Assembly (NCBI GenBank): GCA_963924885.1
Contig: CAWUUY010000478.1
Coordinates: 1-8,341 of the forward strand
Length of the DNA: 8,341 nt
From: UBA5216 sp963924885
GTDB lineage: Bacteria; Pseudomonadota; Gammaproteobacteria; Burkholderiales; SG8-41
Direction of reading: 5' to 3'
Shown piece by piece: positions 6,680-8,341 of this stretch. The translations under genes were made by a program, and so were the position numbers. How positions within the stretch are numbered: the stretch's first letter is position 1; the number at the start of each line of letters is the position of its first letter. The notes under the pieces were generated by a model, which was not told where the DNA came from, searched no databases, and saw only the letters and a program-made list of their open reading frames with translations.

Positions 6680-6854
6680 TTACCTCCGTGCGACTAATAG
6701 ATCAGGTCGCACACGCATCCGCTACAGACATTACAGCCTCAGCACGGAACACATATGTTCATTGGATCAAGGCATTTATTCATTTCATAAGCTATGCCAT
6801 CCGCGCAAGATGGGCAAGTCTGAGATCGAGGCTTTTCTGAGGTAGCAGACTTCA
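6680..6854. other. Non-coding gap between the insertion sequence and the Bug gene
   Basis: I find no gene, RNA or promoter that I can support in these 175 bp. It is less GC-rich than the surrounding genes. It holds the hairpin at 6816-6852 and a copy of TTCATTGGA (6758-6766) that also occurs at 5398-5406 beyond the other end of the insertion sequence. On the minus strand the flank reads GGAGGTAA up to the element's end, which would resemble a ribosome site for whatever originally followed. Confidence 0.5.
6816..6852 (-). terminator. Possible hairpin just after the Bug gene
   Basis: AAGTCTG (6816-6822) and CAGACTT (6846-6852) can pair and enclose a 23-nt loop. The stem begins 2 bp after the stop codon of the solute-binding protein gene. 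No T-run follows, so it is not a classical Rho-independent terminator. It may protect the transcript end or be a chance pairing. Confidence 0.25.
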
Positions 6855-7835
6855 CTACTTCGCCACCCCCAACTCCCCCAGCACCGTTTTCGCCAGCGCG
6901 TATTCGCCTTCAAGGTATTTGCCGAACTCGCGGCTGCGCAAATGCAGGCGGGTGACATCGCCGTCGTCTATGCCTTTTTTCCACTCCGCGCTGTCGCTCA
7001 TTTTTTCCAGCGCGTCGTCCCAGAAGGCGACTTGCGCTGGCGTCAACCCGCGTGGCGCGACAAAACCCCGCCACGCGGCGATGCCCGCGCTGCTAATGCC
7101 CTGCTCGCGGAATGTCGGCACGTTGGAAAGTACGCCGGTCATGCGCTGTGCGGCGGCGATGCCGATGACGCGCACCTGCCCCGATTGCAGCAGCGGTAGC
7201 ACCGAGCCCGCCGACGACACCATCACCTCCACGTGACCGCCGAGCATGGCGGCGATGGATTCGCCGCTGCCCTTGAACACCACCACTTTCATCCGACGCG
7301 GATCGACGCCCGCCGCGCGCACCGCCGCCGCCGCGGTGAGATGCGGCTGGCCGCCGCGCGCGGGCATGGCAAACGAAATGGATTCCGGGTCGGCTTTCAT
7401 GCGCTCGGCAAGATCGGCCATGTTTTTGATCGGCGATGCGGTCCGCACCGCGAGTACGCTGCTCTCGATTACCAGCAGCGCCAACGGCGTGAACTCCGTG
7501 TAGCGCAGCTTGCTGATGCCGTTCAGCTCGTTGGTGAAAAGCGCCGGATTACCGAGCAGCACAAAATGCCCGTCGCCCGCCTGCTGATGAACATGCAGCG
7601 CCGCCAGCGTCTGATTGCCGCCGGTGCGGTTCATCACGGTCGCGGGCACCGGCAACCACTTCCGGTCTTGCAGGATTTTCTGCGCGAGCCGGGTGATGCG
7701 GTCACTGTTGCCGCCCGCCACGGTCGGCACGGTGAATTCCACCGGCTTGTCAGGGCGCCAGGCCGGCTGGCCTTGGGCCGCGGATGCGGTGAAAGCGAGC
7801 AACAGCGTAGCGGGCAGTCTGCGCATGCTCCACAT
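6855..7835 (-). CDS. Bug/TctC-family periplasmic solute-binding protein
   Basis: The 326-residue length is typical of the Bug (TctC) family, the extracytoplasmic receptors associated with tripartite tricarboxylate transporters that capture small carboxylated compounds. A signal peptide covers about residues 1-22 (basic MRR, LLLAFTASAA core) with no lipobox Cys, so the mature protein should be soluble in the periplasm. WRPDKPVEFTVPTVAGGNSD at 26-45 is the family's first strand and ligand loop, although the usual P-F/Y-x-P-G-G is changed. Other family marks are ISFAMPARGGQPHL, the VVFKGSGESIAAMLGGHVEV segment that lines the ligand site, and LSNVPTFREQGI. The ATG at 7835 has GGGAG (7842-7846) six bases upstream. 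The gene follows another Bug gene after 97 bp. No TctA/TctB genes are nearby in the window, so it may be an orphan receptor. The ligand cannot be read from the sequence. Confidence 0.9.
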   Translation of the reverse strand: MWSMRRLPATLLLAFTASAAQGQPAWRPDKPVEFTVPTVAGGNSDRITRLAQKILQDRKWLPVPATVMNRTGGNQTLAALHVHQQAGDGHFVLLGNPALFTNELNGISKLRYTEFTPLALLVIESSVLAVRTASPIKNMADLAERMKADPESISFAMPARGGQPHLTAAAAVRAAGVDPRRMKVVVFKGSGESIAAMLGGHVEVMVSSAGSVLPLLQSGQVRVIGIAAAQRMTGVLSNVPTFREQGISSAGIAAWRGFVAPRGLTPAQVAFWDDALEKMSDSAEWKKGIDDGDVTRLHLRSREFGKYLEGEYALAKTVLGELGVAK

Positions 7836-7852
7836 CGAAATCTCCCTCTAAT

Positions 7853-7890
7853 ATCAGCGGGCCGGCTGCGGCGGTATCGCTGCGGCTGAT
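7853..7890. repeat. Inverted repeat between the two Bug genes
   Basis: ATCAGC (7853-7858) and GCTGAT (7885-7890) are complementary and enclose a 26-nt GC-rich segment containing repeated GGCTGCGG-like units. It lies in the 97-bp gap between the two solute-binding protein genes and could form a hairpin that partly limits read-through. No T-run follows on either strand. Confidence 0.25.
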
Positions 7891-7932
7891 GTCCTGCTTG
7901 AGGGCGCCGGGTTGACGCCTTCGCTATTCAAA

Positions 7933-8341
7933 TCAGTTTGCCGCGATACCCGCGTCCTTAATCACTTTCGCCCACTTGTCGAATTCGGACTTCAGGTATT
8001 GGCCGAACTCCTCCGGCGTGCTGGTGCGCAAATCGAGGCCCTGATTCGACAGCGCCTGTTTGACATCGGCGGCTTGCAGCGCTTTGACAATCTCGGTATG
8101 CAATCGCTTGATGATCGCGGGCGGCGTGCCGGCGACGGTGACAAAGCCGTACCAGTTGTCCGCCTCATAGCCTTTTAATCCGGTCTCGGCGACCGTCGGC
8201 AGATCAGGCAGCGCACTGGAGCGTCGCGCCGTGGTGACCGCCAGCGCGCGTATCTTTCCCGCCTTCACCTGCGGCACTGCGGTCGCCGCTGACGAAAACA
8301 CCACCTGCAACTGTCCGGCGATGAGATCCACCATCGCAGGC
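7933..8341 (-). CDS. Bug/TctC-family solute-binding protein, C-terminal part (cut by window edge)
   Basis: The frame is open to the right edge of the window, so the 136 visible codons are the C-terminal part of a gene that normally encodes about 320 residues. The sequence begins PAMVDLIAGQLQVVF, followed by VKAGKIRALAVTTARRSSAL and PDLPTVAETGLKGYEADNWY. These are hallmark Bug motifs: the second ligand-domain strand, the hinge, and the segment after it. The end, TPEEFGQYLKSEFDKWAKVI, is equally typical. This copy is closer to the family pattern than its downstream neighbour. The Met at 8334 is internal and not the start; the true start, signal peptide and promoter are outside the window. Ligand unknown. 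Confidence 0.92.
   Translation of the reverse strand, partial: PAMVDLIAGQLQVVFSSAATAVPQVKAGKIRALAVTTARRSSALPDLPTVAETGLKGYEADNWYGFVTVAGTPPAIIKRLHTEIVKALQAADVKQALSNQGLDLRTSTPEEFGQYLKSEFDKWAKVIKDAGIAAN

Noticed and set aside
5741..6697. 318-codon open frame on the plus strand
   Set aside because: It is antisense to the transposase, whose family motifs are unmistakable; no domain pattern is seen in the plus-strand reading.
7236..7889. Plus-strand open frames opposite the Bug gene
   Set aside because: They are shadows of a well-supported periplasmic binding-protein gene, with His/Arg-rich composition and no motif.

Overview
The window is GC-rich DNA, apparently from a proteobacterium. Two tandem Bug/TctC-type periplasmic binding-protein genes, a family greatly expanded in Burkholderiales-like betaproteobacteria, point to that group. 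The codon choice, Sec signal peptides and an ISAzo13-type transposase fit. No rRNA, tRNA or CRISPR is visible, and no marker fixes the genus.

Left part (33-2668, minus strand): three tightly packed paralogous genes form one operon, with gaps of 7 and 4 bp. Each encodes a Sec signal peptide, a class I SAM-methyltransferase fold (DLGSGDGR motif) and a C-terminal beta-rich domain that I cannot assign. Exported methyltransferase-fold proteins are puzzling because SAM is a cytoplasmic cofactor. Divergent from them (2833-4437, plus strand) lies a membrane-anchored spermidine-synthase-like protein with about seven N-terminal membrane helices and a C-terminal aminopropyltransferase-type fold. The two transcription units share a 164-bp intergenic region. 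Four SAM-type Rossmann-fold proteins, all exported or membrane-bound, therefore sit side by side. This is the most interesting part of the window, though their joint role is unknown.

Middle part (4517-6679, minus strand): a decayed zone. An exported alpha/beta-hydrolase gene is broken by a frameshift in a run of seven G and probably by a second one near its end, and its natural start is unclear. Directly upstream lies an ISAzo13-family insertion sequence. Its transposase reading frame has an in-frame TAG where the family has Trp, just before the catalytic Glu. A 10-bp inverted repeat (5421-5430 and 6670-6679) probably marks the element's ends. Sequencing error in the source assembly cannot be excluded for any of these lesions.

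Right part (6855-8341, minus strand): two Bug/TctC-family periplasmic solute-binding protein genes in tandem. The second is cut by the window edge. No TctA/TctB membrane components are present.

I found no convincing new defence or mobile system. The best lead is the cluster of three exported methyltransferase-fold paralogues plus the membrane polyamine-synthase-like protein.
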